From Candidatus Zhuqueibacterota bacterium (GTDB lineage Bacteria > Zhuqueibacterota > Zhuqueibacteria > Zhuqueibacterales > Geothermadaptataceae), in contig JAUZRQ010000038.1 in NCBI GenBank assembly GCA_030950365.1, positions 62,001 to 126,000 of the forward strand: 64,000 bases of DNA, read 5' to 3'. The notes under the pieces were generated by a model. It was not told the DNA's origin, did no database searches, and saw only the letters and a list, made by a program, of their open reading frames with translations. Positions 63,978 through 64,000 of this stretch are shown here, piece by piece. Each line of letters begins with the position of its first letter. Within the stretch, counting starts at the first letter, position 1. Made by a program: the position numbers and the translations under genes.

Positions 63978-64000
63978 AGGCGAAAGCAGAGCTTATCACA

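Overview
The window looks like a chromosomal segment of a Gram-negative bacterium of the FCB superphylum; the candidate phylum KSB1 / Calditrichota / Ignavibacteria neighbourhood is my best guess. The evidence is a TonB-dependent receptor with an N-terminal carboxypeptidase-like domain, a large secreted protein with a type-IX-secretion-like C-terminal domain, a PorV-family protein, an Omp85 protein and a GWxTD-domain protein, combined with mcsB-clpC. This is inferred from gene content only; no rRNA or tRNA is present. No CRISPR array, prophage or complete insertion sequence was seen.

Layout. 1-3.1 kb: the end of mcsB and all of clpC (protein-arginine-phosphate quality control). 3.4-6.2 kb: a truncated OLD-type ATPase, a P1-family (NylC/DmpA-like) peptidase and a gamma-carbonic-anhydrase-like protein. 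6.5-8.4 kb (-): an NhaC-type Na+/H+ antiporter with an extra extracytoplasmic domain. 8.9-11.8 kb: the pyrR-pyrB-pyrC pyrimidine operon behind a terminator-like hairpin. 12.4-13.3 kb: an agmatinase-family enzyme. 13.5-17.3 kb: housekeeping block rplM-rpsI, then rpsB-tsf-pyrH-frr, each closed by a clear terminator. 18.1-24.4 kb: an NHL propeller protein, a 1149-residue outer-membrane-type protein of unknown function and an Omp85/BamA-like protein. 24.5-25.6 kb: a non-coding element with long terminal inverted repeats, followed by a VapBC-like toxin-antitoxin pair. 25.8-30.3 kb (-): an unrecognised protein and two tandem long-chain acyl-CoA synthetases. 30.5-31.9 kb (-): a sigma-54 response regulator. 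32.3-34.7 kb (-): an AidB-like acyl-CoA dehydrogenase and a YdjY-like secreted protein. 35.1-36.7 kb: a GWxTD protein.

37.2-44.1 kb: an operon for a TonB-dependent receptor, a secreted protein with a sorting domain and a PorV-like protein, preceded by a near-perfect sigma-54 (-24/-12) promoter. 44.4-51.2 kb: two convergent paralogous fusions of a membrane transporter-like domain, a spermidine-synthase-like domain and TPRs. 51.6-54.2 kb: RseP, a DUF1614 membrane protein and a YiiD-type thioesterase. 54.7-59.2 kb: three consecutive exported hydrolases (amidase, amidohydrolase, class-A beta-lactamase-like). 59.3-63.8 kb: a DUF423 protein, a peroxiredoxin, an M19 dipeptidase and a Cys/Met-metabolism PLP enzyme.

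The intergenic DNA is rich in small repeats: a CACAGATT/CACGGATT family, a 142-bp MITE-like element, a dispersed GTAACTATTCAGC end sequence, a hairpin family with a compensatory base change, and a 90-bp GACTC/GAGTC repeat. The best candidates for undescribed biology are the 18-24 kb outer-membrane locus, the sigma-54 control of the TonB/PorV operon, the OLD ATPase that lost its nuclease domain, and the element inserted in front of the toxin-antitoxin genes.
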